Shown here in pieces: positions 10,378-21,194 of a stretch of 28,974 bases of DNA; position 1 is the first letter of the stretch, and each line of letters starts with the position of its first letter. Below the pieces are notes generated by a model. It ran no database searches, was not told where the DNA came from, and saw only the letters and a list, made by a program, of their open reading frames with translations. The position numbers and the translations under genes are program-made. Source of the DNA: Welwitschia mirabilis (taxonomy: Eukaryota > Gnetophyta > Gnetopsida > Welwitschiales); the NCBI GenBank assembly GCA_051453625.1, contig JBOZIK010000001.1:218434667-218463640 (forward strand), written 5' to 3'.

Positions 10378-10650
10378 ATGACAGTTTTAATGATGTACAA
10401 GGCCTTTGATGTTGTAAAGGCTTTAATCTTATTTCATAGTAAAATCAACCTTATAGAATTGATCACCTCTAATGCTAATTTCTATAGTGATCAAGATCTT
10501 GCTATTAATCTCTTACAACTAATGGAGGAGAATGTGGATTATGCCAGAATGAATGTTAATGATGATGCCATTGATTTGGGTCATGATAATGATGTTATTT
10601 ACTTGGATGATGGTGAGAATTGTAAATTAAAAAAATGCAAAAACAAATGA
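10378..10650 (+). pseudogene. Unrecognised 90-codon open frame, probable relic
   Basis: The frame is open from an internal ATG to TGA. Part of the upstream sequence in the same frame (about 10.2-10.37 kb) also reads as protein-like, broken by stops. It encodes LILFHSKINLIELITS, then an acidic run of aspartates and asparagines, and ends with lysines. No domain, signal peptide or membrane segment was recognised. With its AT-rich composition and decayed surroundings, it is more likely the surviving piece of an old transposon protein than a gene. Confidence 0.3.
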
Positions 10651-13412
10651 ACAAAATAATCAATGAAGGGTAAGGGATAATCTTGAAAATTGCATTTACA
10701 ATTTTCCATCTAATTTACATCAAATGATAGATATTGAAAGGAAGGTTAATGAGTTGATCTCCCCATTTTTATTATTTTATTTAATTTGAAGGGGTCATCC
10801 TTAGTAGTAAAATATTATCTAGCTTCATTAGCCTTTCTAAAGGGGAAAAAATCTAGAAAATATAGTGGGAAGATTGTATTTCACCTAGGTGACTCTTGTG
10901 AGGAAATTTCAAGCTGATACGATTTAATTTGAAAACTTCTAATTTTTTAGTGTTTATTACAAAAATGATATATAATAATTTATTATTTTCATTAGACTTA
11001 TCACAAATAGTTTTATATTGAAGGTTTTTTAAATGTCACTTTTTAAATGAATAAATAGTCAATATTTGTTATTTTCCTGCATGGTCGCTATCTTCCTATG
11101 TTATAAATTGTTTAAATATGAGGTTTCTAATGAGCAAGTATACAAGAATGTTGGAGTTTTTTGAATTATATCTATATTTTTGAAATTTGCTAAGTAAGAA
11201 TGCTACATGTGTTTCTATGCCTAACAATGGTACCAATTATATATTTGGAAATTTTATAAGATCTGGGTTTTAACTAAAGTAGACACAAAAAGTAACTTTT
11301 GGAGTGCTATGCAAATAAACACATAGTTTTAAGTTTTGATAATGTTAACATGGGAAGGTAAAATTCCTTGGACTCGTACATGTCATATTTTTTTTTTTTT
11401 TACTTTGTTCTTTTTCATTTAATAGTATATTATATAATATTCATGTCATATTTTAAATATTTAATTATCTGAATATTATATATATTTTTCACCAATTCAT
11501 CATTTATAGTATGCATGGCATACATTCATTATTGTTTGAAATTAGATCTATGCAATGTGCAACCATTAAACATATATCCAAGTCATTTAACATATCATGT
11601 GATTGACAAGTGTATATTCTCTTTGAATCCAAATATAATTATTAACAATTAAGACAAATAAAGCTCAAACTGACTAGAAAAATTAGAAGAACAGCTATGA
11701 ATGCAATCTAATGGGATACCTTTACAAAGAAGTTTTGAATTTACTAAAGGATAATGCTTAAAGGATAGAAGACATCAACTACTATCATTCTAAGAACTAA
11801 TGAGTAAAGAAGAGATTAAGACACTTGAAAGATAATTGCTTGGTCAACATAGAGAGTTTACAAATCAAATAAGAAAAATTCAAAAGTTGATATACCATGT
11901 TAAAAGTGAAGATTGAGATATGAATGAATACATTAAGAAGGTAAAAATAAAGATGTGATCAATCTAATCAATAATTTTACATTAAACTAAAAGGATTTTA
12001 TTGAGTTATTCAGTATTTACTAAATGTTTGACCTATGATTTGAGTTTAATTTCTTTTTAGCTTATAACATGTAAAGATGTTCTCTGCATAAGTTCTTACT
12101 AATCCTAACTTATTAGTTTTTAGTAAAATTCTTACTAGTCCTCCATTCTTAGTTTTTTAAAGTATATTTCACTTAAGCAAGGAGATACTAACTAAGTTAT
12201 TATGCTTTATCCAATTACTTGTTTCTTACAATCGGTATTCAATATATCCTCTACTCACATTTTCTTCCTAAGAAAATAAAATTCAGTGATAGTCCCCTAT
12301 CATAATGATATTTCTGTCTTTAACCATAGTATCGCTTATGTTCTCAAATGCTTTTATTATATGGCTATAGACCTCTAGTCTATAATAATCTCGTTTCTCA
12401 ATAATAAGATTTAATCTTACATTTTCTTATGTATGAGTCCTATCATTCTACCCTGATAGAGAAAAACTCATTCATTCTAATTTAACTACAACTTCCTTTA
12501 ACTTTAATCTTTAAAGTTTTTTCTTTTAAATATAGACCAAATTCATTTTCATTTTATTGATGAATTTTCTTACTGAGGCTTATTCATAGAAGGATCTCAA
12601 TCACTTCAATTCTAAAAAAAGATTTTGATATTTTCATAGATTATATCTGCTACATCTTTTGTGATATCCATTTTCTATGTTTCTTTTAATCATTTTCCTT
12701 ACTTGTTCTTCTTTAAGTGATCTACCCCTCTTATGATTCATACCTAAAATTTTGAAGCCCCATTTGGACCATTTACCATTTTTCCTCAATTCCTATCCAT
12801 TTTACATCTGCCCATAACCTCATTTTATTACTTCCTCTTTAGACACAAATTTCCTTTACAATTTTTGATAATTGTGTATTATTTGTCATATGTGTGATTA
12901 TGTAGATAAATTTTTACTACTTTTAAAAGGATATGACTTTTAACAGGAATAATGTACCATACTAAATGTAGGTGAACTAAACTTTTACCCTTTTTTAAAA
13001 AGATATTACTTTTAATAGAAATGATTTATGTTAGACTAAATTTTTATTATTTTAAATGGAAATCAATTTTGACAATATCATTAAAAAAAACTATATAATG
13101 ACTATTTAATACTTTGCTTTCTCTTTACTCTACTCTTACGCATAGATACCAAATGAAGTATTTTATATGGGCTTATTATAGTTTAATATTAACTATTCAT
13201 TTCTGTGTCTTGACATTTAGAAAACTTTTTCTAAGGTTCAAACAATAGCAAATGAAGAAAATGAAGCTTATTAGCTATGGTCCTATGGCCTATTACTTCT
13301 AAAAAAATTCTTATTTAGTGCTAAAAAATCCTTGGTTTTTTAGTTATACTCTACTTCAAGTCAAATTATCTAAAACATAATTTGTCTTCTTTAGAATAAG
13401 AAGAAAGCACTA
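10651..13412. other. AT-rich intergenic DNA with one coding-like relic
   Basis: No gene is supported. At about 11803-11931 the plus strand reads as a protein-like stretch containing REFTNQIRKIQKLIYHV, with in-frame stops on both sides. The glutamine/lysine-rich helical style could fit a retrotransposon gag, but no diagnostic motif is present. The remainder includes T-runs (for example near 11388-11402) and pyrimidine-rich sequence at 12.4-13.0 kb without recognisable frames. Confidence 0.4.
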
Positions 13413-13580
13413 GTAATTACCACCAACATTGACTTTAATAAAATATCAAAGTGATTTTACGCAATATCATAAGGGATCCTTAAAACAGTAAGCTAAACTT
13501 CAGTTAGAGGATGAGGGTTTTAAATCATCTCTACTAAATCTTTTAAAGACTTTAGTATACAATTTGATATCACATTAATT
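13413..13580. repeat. Dispersed repeat, copy 2
   Basis: This is a diverged copy of 6808-6995 in the same orientation, about 6.6 kb away. It lacks the long poly(T) tract that precedes copy 1, although a weak similarity extends a little to the left. The difference between the copies suggests old insertions of the same family. Confidence 0.58.
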
Positions 13581-14908
13581 CATAATATGAATTCCCTTCA
13601 CCTCAATCAACTTCATCCTATGTGCTTAAATCTTGAAATTGAAATTGACTAGTAACACAACATTTGTAACTCTTAACCTATATGTTTTGCTTAGATTGAA
13701 ATTTTTCAAGATGTAAGTTAATTAAATCATTTAAAATGAAAATCATTTAAAACATATGTAAAACAACTATGTTTTACCTAAAAATTTAGAAATATAATCT
13801 GCACACATCTAGTTCCATTATCATCTGAGATCTTGAATCAAATCCACTATTAAATAGGATAATATTATGTTTCCTTAGAAGAATGTGAATGTATAGTTTG
13901 TCCTAGGGGGAATTTTGTGGTTGTTTCTAACAACTCCATCTTGTAATAAATTCCTTTTATATTAAAATCCATTCCTACATTGTAAGTATCTAGTTCATCT
14001 CACCTAGTTATAAATTTAAACATGGACGAGCTTACAAGCACAATAAAGAAATCTATGGTTGAATTACCACGTAAACAACAAGCTAACATCAAAATGATTA
14101 AAAACATTAATAATAATGTTTTCAGTAGTAATGCAACAGATTTTAAGGCCAGATAACATGCCATTTATCAACATTCTTTATAGAAGCACACAAGGCTTAA
14201 CTTTAAACCATACCACATCTTAATACAAATAAATTATTAGTACATCATTATTAATACGATGGATTTGTTTGTTTTTAAAAAAGAAAAGAAAACTTAAGGA
14301 AAGAAGTAAGAAATCTAGTAGAATATCATACCCTTTGAGGCTTGCCAATAGGGGATATCTTATTTAGGTGATAACAAATGTGTAATATTAACATGGGTTT
14401 TTCACAAAAGACCTACAAAAAGAAAACTTTGGCTAAAGCCTTTAGCAAATATGTTCAAGAATACTGCCATTCAAATCATGTTTCTTTTAATACCAAATCC
14501 TATTTTATAAATTTTTTAAAAGAAAACAATAAATGTGAGGAATACTGTCCATGTTAAAAATAGAGAAAAGCATTATTTTGCTCTCTATCGTGTTGTTACA
14601 CTAGAATTTCTTAGGTGAAGACTTAACTAGCAAGACAATAATAAGATAGCTCTTAGCGATTAATTAAAAATGATGAAGTCCTCAAGGATCGGTAGCATCA
14701 AAGCTTTTCAAGATTGTTAATTACAAACTAAGCCAATGGATGATAAAAAACAAAAAATAGATGACAGAACCAAAGAAAATGAAATATTGCAAAAATGAAG
14801 CTTCAAATTTACCAATGTATGTAATTCAAATATGTACAACATACATATATGTTGACTTTGCCCATTCATTTCTAACATGCGCAACCATAAATCCGTCATA
14901 TGTCGATA
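13581..14908. other. AT-rich intergenic DNA
   Basis: I see no gene or structured element. The minus-strand frame at 14717-14899 is short, hydrophobic and without a recognisable domain. Confidence 0.5.
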
Positions 14909-14983
14909 AGGGGCAGGTAGACTAGTGGATAGAATGGAAGTCCTTCTTCCATTCTAAGGATTTCCCACATGGCTGATCTCTTA
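14909..14983 (+). repeat. tRNA-like sequence, probably a degraded SINE head or tRNA pseudogene
   Basis: The sequence TAGACTAGTGG at 14918-14928 matches the RNA polymerase III box A consensus at all but one position. It is followed by a perfect five-base-pair anticodon-type stem (14935-14939 with 14947-14951) enclosing a seven-base loop, 14940-14946, with T in the position before a CCT triplet (arginine-type). The D-arm region resembles the plant tRNA-Arg D-arm. A clear box B, T-arm and acceptor stem pairing are missing. A functional tRNA is therefore unlikely; a tRNA-derived SINE or pseudogene fits better. The AGAATGGAAG/CTTCCATTCT palindrome at 14931-14955 includes the anticodon stem. Confidence 0.4.
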
Positions 14984-16461
14984 AATTAAACTTACGCAAA
15001 GAATAGACCAGTCCCTCTTTAAGGGCTTAAGCATAATTGAATCATTCATTTAAGCAATCTTGGTGGTTGTATTGCTAAGGAAGATACAGTTACCACTAGT
15101 TTCAAGTTTAAAATCCTTCCAAAATAAAGATGAATGTTTTATGCAAAATTAAGGAATTGTATATAAACTTAAGGAATATGAAGATAAAGGCATTTATAAA
15201 GTTACTTAGATGTAATGCTTAATGAACATTTATTTCAAAATGCTTTACTATGATAATCTTGAGGTAATGTGTGACATTAAAGTAAAATAGAAGAGTGATA
15301 ATATGATTAATATTAAAACCTTACTTAATCAACATTAAACTAATTATTAATTATTTATCAATCATTGTTTTAGCCTATCAATAACAAATTAATAAGCCTT
15401 ACTATTTCATTGAGATCTCCTTATTAAGCCTTATATAGCCTTATAAATCAAGTGAGCTATTAAGTGTATTAGAGCCTTATTAAGTGTATTAAGTTAATAT
15501 TGTTTTTAACAAAATTTAGTTTAATACGTTTTTGGTATTTTGAATAACTTTGCTTACAATTATAATTTTTAGAATTTTCTAGAATATCTCGAATATCTAC
15601 TATGTAGGATTCATCCTTTTTTAAAGTTATTTTAAAATGTTACTTATTCTTTGAAAATTTCTTAGAAAATGTTATTCAAGTTCATATCAATTCTAATTCT
15701 AGTTTTATTATTATCATTGTTTCTATTTAAATTTTCAAATTGAAGGTAGTCCACTTTCTTGTAGTGAGCTAACTTCAGTTTCCATCATATCATTAAGGCC
15801 TGCTAGCCCATCTTAAAGCCAGCTCACTAAGGAACTAGAAGCTCACTAATGGTAGTTGATGTGAGGGCTACAGAGTAGTTGCTCACATAGTGTGCTACAT
15901 ATGTGGGTAGTTATGCAAAGGCATGCACACAAGGGTGTAGTTAATAGAAGTCATCCACCTAGTTGAAAAATTAATAGAACCTGGTCCACCCCTATTTAAT
16001 CCATCAACCGCAAAACCAATAATAATGACATATATGTAATTCTAAAAAACATATAGATCTTTAGAAAAGAAACAAAATATAACTTTATCATGAATTTGAA
16101 TAGACCAAAAATCAAGAGGCAACACTTGCAAAATTTGTTGATGTTTTTCCTTTTTTTTTTTGGGTTGATGCTTGCAAAAACTTATGAATCAAAAATCATA
16201 GCATTAAAATCAATTGTCAAGTTTTTGCAAACTATAAAAGTGTAGAGGTTTCAATAAAATTTAATTATATTTTATCTCTAGTAAAATTTTTTAATACAAG
16301 AATAAATTATTAAATGTATTTAAATTTGCACTAAAAATCTACAAGAGCGTCACACTGAAAAATTTGAAGAATCAACACAAAAAGATATTTGTAATAAAAT
16401 CAATGCAAGACTTCACAAAATATATTGAATATTAATTCACAAAATTCAATGCTTTAGAAAA
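14984..16461. other. AT-rich DNA, possibly including an LTR-like segment near 15.75-16.0 kb
   Basis: No gene is seen. Around 15421-15500 short words such as 'taagtgtatt' and 'agccttat' recur with a spacing of about 20 bases. Around 15755-16020 the composition changes and 'gctcacta' recurs. A TATA-like 'ctatttaatcc' lies near 15990, an arrangement that can occur in LTR promoters. No LTR ends or partner copy were identified. Confidence 0.3.
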
Positions 16462-16869
16462 TTAATTTTCAAAAAACGATGGGCCTGAAAATGGATCTGG
16501 GTTTTGAACAGATTGTAGAACTTTAGAGTCAAGACCAGGAACCTGTGCTTTTATCTCTGAAACGAAAACAAAAGCAATAGAAGCGACGCAAGCGAATTTG
16601 CAGAACTGGATTTCATGACTTTTGGGAATCAGATTCTCTAAAGACGAATAAGGCTTTGGACAGGAAAGGCTCAGGATTTGGGATGAAGGAATGAGAACCA
16701 GTGTATCCATGACAGTGTGTTGATGCTTCAGCTTGATCAATTCTGCATTGCCACAGGTAGAACAGAGGCTGGAAAGATTACAGCCAATCTGTAGATTGGT
16801 TGGTCTCTCTGAAGTCGCATTTGATCTGGTGGCATCTGTAGATGCCTCTGCCTTTGTGGAGACAGAAGC
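16462..16869 (-). CDS. Unrecognised open frame in a CpG-retaining island
   Basis: The minus strand is open for 135 codons from just after a TGA at 16872-16870 to TAA at 16462; an internal ATG at 16740 would give 92 residues. The product is serine/threonine-rich at first and contains CNLSSLCSTCGNAELIK, which has three cysteines. Later comes a hydrophobic segment, FACVASIAFVFVSEI, and it ends DPFSGPSFFEN. I do not recognise a family. CpG dinucleotides are frequent here, unlike in the decayed transposons, which suggests host rather than transposon DNA. A second minus-strand frame (16778-17101) overlaps its 5' part in another phase. The unit may thus be an exon whose start is spliced on, or a frameshifted pseudogene. 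Confidence 0.33.
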   Translation of the reverse strand, partial: ASVSTKAEASTDATRSNATSERPTNLQIGCNLSSLCSTCGNAELIKLKHQHTVMDTLVLIPSSQILSLSCPKPYSSLENLIPKSHEIQFCKFACVASIAFVFVSEIKAQVPGLDSKVLQSVQNPDPFSGPSFFEN

Positions 16870-17101
16870 TCAGTGCTGCGGTAAGCGATCTGCCGAGAAA
16901 GACTGCAACGACATTTACAGAATCCTCAGAACGGAAACGGATGATGGCGGAGCCCAAGCACTTTCGGATGACAAAGGCATCACCGCAAAACTTCTGAGAG
17001 GCTGTCATAGCCCATTGTGATGGATGGCTTTTCTTATGAAGACGATGAGATGGGTGGCACGCATCTTTCATTGTATGTTCTTCGTGACTCTGTGTCTGCA
17101 T
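16778..17101 (-). CDS. Second overlapping open frame of the same island, uncertain
   Basis: A 107-codon minus-strand frame begins MQTQSHEEHTMKDACHPS and includes SQKFCGDAFVIRKCLGSAI. It has several in-frame ATGs, is rich in His, Cys, Ser and Arg, and shows no recognised domain. It lies upstream of, and overlaps by 92 bases, the frame at 16462-16869. A G-box at 17228-17233 sits further upstream. It may be untranslated leader, the 5' part of a frameshifted gene, or a shadow of a plus-strand transcript. An alternative plus-strand frame (16733-17020) exists, and a plus-strand AATAAA at 17187-17192 resembles a polyadenylation signal, so the strand is not settled. Confidence 0.22.
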   Translation of the reverse strand: MQTQSHEEHTMKDACHPSHRLHKKSHPSQWAMTASQKFCGDAFVIRKCLGSAIIRFRSEDSVNVVAVFLGRSLTAALSFCLHKGRGIYRCHQIKCDFRETNQSTDWL

Positions 17102-17186
17102 CAGAATTTGGTCATTTGACTTTGTGTCTGCCTTAGCATTTCTTTGTTTGAGTTTGTGCCCTAGATTTCATCAGTGTATTACAATG

Positions 17187-17233
17187 AATAAAATGTTCTT
17201 TCAGGAATCTGATAAACAATTTGATTGCACGTG
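17187..17233. promoter_or_regulatory. Polyadenylation-like AATAAA (plus) and G-box next to the CpG island
   Basis: AATAAA lies at 17187-17192 in a T-rich context typical of plant 3' ends, which would suit a transcript running left to right through the island. CACGTG lies at 17228-17233, which would suit a promoter for a transcript running right to left. Only one reading is likely to be right, and the sequence does not decide between them. Confidence 0.25.
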
Positions 17234-17889
17234 AGGAGTTCAAGGAGTTAATACCATCGACTGAGAATCATGGTTTTTAGGATATTGCAAATCTTAACTT
17301 TTAATTTATAATCAGATCAGATTTGATAGAGCATAAGTGCTGAAATTTTAACATCTCATAAAATTTTGAAGACTTCTCCTTTTTTTAACGCTTTGTAATA
17401 GCTAACTTTTTAACAAAACATTAAGGTTTTTTTAAGAAGAACTTAACAGACAGATAGATAAAGATTTTCTTAAAAATAATAATTCATAAGAATTGCAAAT
17501 TCCTATTAAGCAAGAAGTTGTAAAGCATACGAAAAGCAAATTATATTATCATTTTAATTTTAATGACATCATTATATTTTTAATAAGCTTAATAGAGCTA
17601 ATTGTCATACTTGTCTAAAATTGCCATCTACGTATTAAAGCCATACGGTTTGCTCTTTGTAAAATTCACTTTTGTATTAGAGGCTGCTTTCAAATCAATA
17701 AGAAATGCCCACATAGTGAACGAGCTGGCAGCTGGACATGGGGTAACTGTCTTCTCCCATGTGTCAAGTGTTGTGGAACGTGGGCTGTAGCTAATCTTAT
17801 GATACTCTAAAAAATAAAAACGTATCATTTACAAACTAAAAATGGATGGGGAAAAAAATCTAAACTCCTATTGGTTGTCTCCCCTTTAA
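17234..17889. other. Spacer between the CpG island and the gypsy relic
   Basis: The sequence is mostly AT-rich. A less AT-biased patch at about 17680-17790 carries open frames on both strands (17602-17790 plus, 17628-17828 minus) without recognisable motifs. The start of the gypsy reverse transcriptase similarity is blurred here; the first convincing residues come after about 17.89 kb. Confidence 0.4.
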
Positions 17890-19341
17890 TCTACTTGCTG
17901 TGCCATATTCTATAGTAAGTCTTCAAAAAGACATTTGTAGTATTACTTTTCAGATTATTATTCTAGATAATCTAATTAAAAACTAACACTAAAATCCAAG
18001 AGAAAACAACTTTCACATGCCTCTGAGAAATATTTGCTTACAAAAGAATGCTCTTTGAATAATGTCTTGCTACCTTTCAATAATGCATGATAAAAATATT
18101 TCAAGGTCTAAAAGAAGATTGTGTAGAATTTTTCATAAATTGATTTTTTTATCAATTAGGATAGTTTGATGAATGAATCAAAACCTTATAAGAAGCTTTG
18201 ATTAGGTGCGTTGAAATAAATCCTTTTCTAATTTGGAAAAAAATCAATTTATGGTTACATTACTATAAACTTTTAGAACATATAGTCTTAAAGGAAGACA
18301 TTTAAACTAACCGTGCAAAAATGGAAATACTTAAAAATATACCTACTCATAAGAATGCTAAAGATGTAAGATTATTCCCAAAACATGCTAATTGTTGTAG
18401 AATGTTCATATAATACTTTAGTAAAATTACTTAACATGTTTGAACTTCTTAATAAGATACTATTTTAAATGAAGTGAAGAATGTAAACAATCATTTAACC
18501 TTTGAAAATTTAACTAACTTATACTCTTGTGTTGTAATCCCTAGATTAGTTTTTATCTTTTTAATTAATGTGTGATGTGAGTAATTATGCCTTTAGAGCA
18601 ATCCTTCGATGTAGGGGTAAAAAGGGATAACCGATGTTTTGTTATATCTTATGTAAGTAAATGTCTTAATAGTCCTTAACTTGAGTTTCTTGTAGTAATT
18701 TTACTCTTAGAAAAAAATTCTTCTTCTTTTTCTTTTATTCAAAACTTATTATCTTTACCAATCATGTTGCTCTTAGACATCTTTAAACTAAAAAAGATGT
18801 CAAATCCCATTTAATTAGATAGATGCACTTATTAGAAAATTTTGATGTAAAAATTAAAGATAAGAAATGAGCTAAAAACTTTGTTTCTAATCATCTTTCT
18901 TGTCTTTATTATATTAATGACTCATCCCTAGCCATTAACAATTCCTTTTTCCATGAGGAGATTTATGCATCTTCTTTACTTTCTTAGTATGCTTCTTATC
19001 TAAGTTATATTTCTAATCAATTTTTACCTCCTACTCTTACTAAAAAAGAAAGATATAAATTTATTTTACAAGATAATTATTAGTTTTGAAAACTGTCTTC
19101 TATGTATGAGTATTGTCTTGAATAAATCCTTAAAAGATTTATTCTCTATGACTAGGTAATGGATGTCTTAGGGTTATATCACAAAGTAGTTCATGGTTGT
19201 TATGAACATGTAAAAATTGACTATATGATTAAGTTAAATGATCTATTTATCTTAATGGAAGACATTAATATAATTAATTTTATCATAACCATGTCTTCTA
19301 TTATTTTCTTTATTAATTACGGACTTACCATTTGCCCATGA
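17890..19341 (+). pseudogene. pol: Decayed Ty3/gypsy (Athila/Tat-like) pol: reverse transcriptase, RNase H, start of integrase
   Basis: Read on the plus strand with stops and at least two frame changes, the relic follows gypsy pol in order. Reverse transcriptase: TTFTCL*EIFAYKRMLFE at 18006-18059, ATFQ*CMIKIF from 18069, the catalytic box reduced to FIN* at 18132-18143, then KDVRLFPKHANCCRMFI from 18360. RNase H: D*FLSF*LMCDVSNYAF from 18544, ISYVSKCLNSP from about 18637, and KLIIFTNHVALRHL from 18742. Integrase zinc region: VMDVLGLYHKVVHGC at 19159. The segment between RNase H and integrase carries LIR* with TAG at 18820-18822, where tryptophan is usual. The integrase catalytic core is absent. 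Both aspartates of the RT active site are lost, so it cannot encode an active enzyme. Confidence 0.85.
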
Positions 19342-21175
19342 CATTTTCAGGATAATTAATGCATTTTGAAGGATATGCTGAAATTTCAAGCTAAAACACT
19401 AGCACTGACAGCCAGGCCTATTAGTGCCACTAGTCTATGAGGGTAAAACACTTCAATTTTCATGTTCTTGAAATGTTATGAAAAATCAATCAATTAGAGT
19501 TATGGGCTTAATCATATTTCATCTTGAAAATTTTCTCCATTCTTGATGACACATGTTAGTGATTCACAATAATGACATTTGACAAGTCTGAGTAGGATAA
19601 TGGTGGAGACACATGTCGACGATAGCAGTTGGCAGAAGCATAGCATTTAGAAGTCAAGTGTTGGCCATGTCATAAGAATCTCTATGTAATGNNNNNNNNN
19701 NNNNNNNNNNNNNNNNNNNNNNNNNNNNNNNNNNNNNNNNNNNNNNNNNNNNNNNNNNNNNNNNNNNNNNNNNNNNNNNNNNNNNNNNNNNCAAGTGTTG
19801 GCTATGTCATAAGAATCTCTATGTAATGGAAAAAATGATAAACTATCCTACCTAATATCATCATTATGTAACTACTCACCTAATGCTACAAGCCAAAAGT
19901 TTGTAATCATGCCCCCACCACCATGCTCATATACAAAAGGGGTTGGAGTCCTTCATTGTATTCATCCTTTGTTTGGGTAAGGCACAAAGTCTTTAGAGCA
20001 TCAAGGCATAATGGCCTTTTAAGTACTTCCTTAGGGTGTGAGCTTGTGTTCAAGGAGATTGAAGACTCCTTTCTGCTTCCTTCATCTTTGATGTAATGTA
20101 CACTTTTTTTGATTTAATACTAATGAGTTACTTCCTTTTGATTACTAGTTTCATTTCATTTTGTACTAGGAATACTTAAGGAATAACACACTATCAAGGT
20201 TTACTTTGATTAACCGAGTGAATTTGATTAGTTAATTAGTTCATAGTCTTAATAATTTCATGGATCTTATGCATAGTTAGCTCATACTTTCTATTCTTAT
20301 TATAAGGCTCTGGGATCAGCGATTGTTGAATTCGCAAACACTCCAATGATGAATGAGATTATGTCATCATGACTTGAGCTTTTACACTTGATGATTTAAA
20401 GTTTGTTTCAAGTTAGTGCTACATATGATCAAGTAAGGAATTGTAAAGGATGAATTAGGCATACTTAGAGCTTGCTTACTTTCCACTTTTCTAATGAAGT
20501 TTTAAAAAGCCATTCTCAACTCTTCTCTTTTCCCTTTCCATTTTTCCTTTAATTTGTAAACTTGCAAGTTAATAAGATTTAGTGAAATTTTTATTTAATT
20601 AACCCTAATTATCCCCATGAAATAATGATAACTAAGTGTTCAACTTCATTTAAATCTAGATCACTATAAACTATGATTAGATTTTAACACTGCTACAAGG
20701 GATAATGGCATGGTAACTGCTTAAAACAAGCACATCTTTTTCTTTCTTATAAATTTATAGTTGGATTTTATTTTTCTAGTGGTGGGTACTGGTCCTTTTC
20801 AATGATTTAAGTTTGTTTTTAATTTTGTTCTAACTTGTTTTTGTGTAGGTCCAACATTTTTTTTACAGGTTTCTTTAAGGAGAAAACTTTAAAAAACTAA
20901 AAATTTAACTAACATTGCACATTTTTCTTTACCTGCTACATTTTTAAATTTTATTTTTTAATTTTATGTTCTGAGAATTCACTGCATTAAATCAATAAAA
21001 ATATAAAAAGTTTTTAATTAATTTTTGTTAAGCGTAGACTCGTGTATATTCTCAATTTTATTTCTGTGTCAATTTTTCTGCAATCCTATAATATTATTCA
21101 ATACATGAGATGTTTGTAAAATGCTATGTTTTTCCTGCAACGTTAACTCTGATCCTAAATGGCGCTGTCACATGA
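19342..21175 (+). mobile_element. LTR-like region (gypsy), interrupted by an assembly gap
   Basis: After the integrase remnant the sequence turns non-coding. It contains a TATA-like word and transcript-start-like context at about 19929-19955 ('atatacaaaagggg', then 'cttcattgta'), as in plant LTR promoters. A candidate primer-binding site follows at 21177. This would make the LTR about 1.8 kb if it starts near 19.35 kb, which is within the range of long Athila-type LTRs. Terminal TG/CA ends, a partner LTR and a target-site duplication were not identified, so the boundaries are guesses. The stretch 20.35-21.1 kb has no other feature I can name. Confidence 0.35.
19655..19828. repeat. 37-bp direct repeat flanking a 100-N gap
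   Basis: The 37 bases at 19655-19691 recur at 19792-19828 with one C/T difference, separated by exactly 100 N (19692-19791). A round 100-N run is commonly a placeholder of unknown length. The repeat may therefore be a true tandem duplication or two contig ends that overlap and were not merged. Confidence 0.85.
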
Positions 21176-21176
21176 C

Positions 21177-21194
21177 TGGCACCATTGTCCATTT
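21177..21194 (+). mobile_element. Candidate gypsy primer-binding site
   Basis: TGGCACCATTGTC at 21177-21189 differs from the TGGCGCCGTTGCC primer-binding site of Athila/Tat elements at three positions. All three are G-to-A or C-to-T changes, two of them at CpG sites, as deamination would give. A second partial match, TGGCGCTGT, lies 17 bases before it. A gag-like relic follows about 0.2-0.5 kb downstream, as expected. An 18-base region with three mismatches is suggestive only. Confidence 0.33.

Noticed and set aside
14909-14983. Functional tRNA-Arg gene
   Set aside because: No acceptor stem pairing and no clear T-arm or box B; kept only as a tRNA-like repeat.
17602-17828. Overlapping open frames on both strands
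   Set aside because: Short, no recognisable motif, and neither has gene-like context.
20310-20340. 'gctctgggatcag' considered as a copia primer-binding site
   Set aside because: It diverges after the first six bases from the expected motif and lies within sequence that looks like a gypsy LTR.
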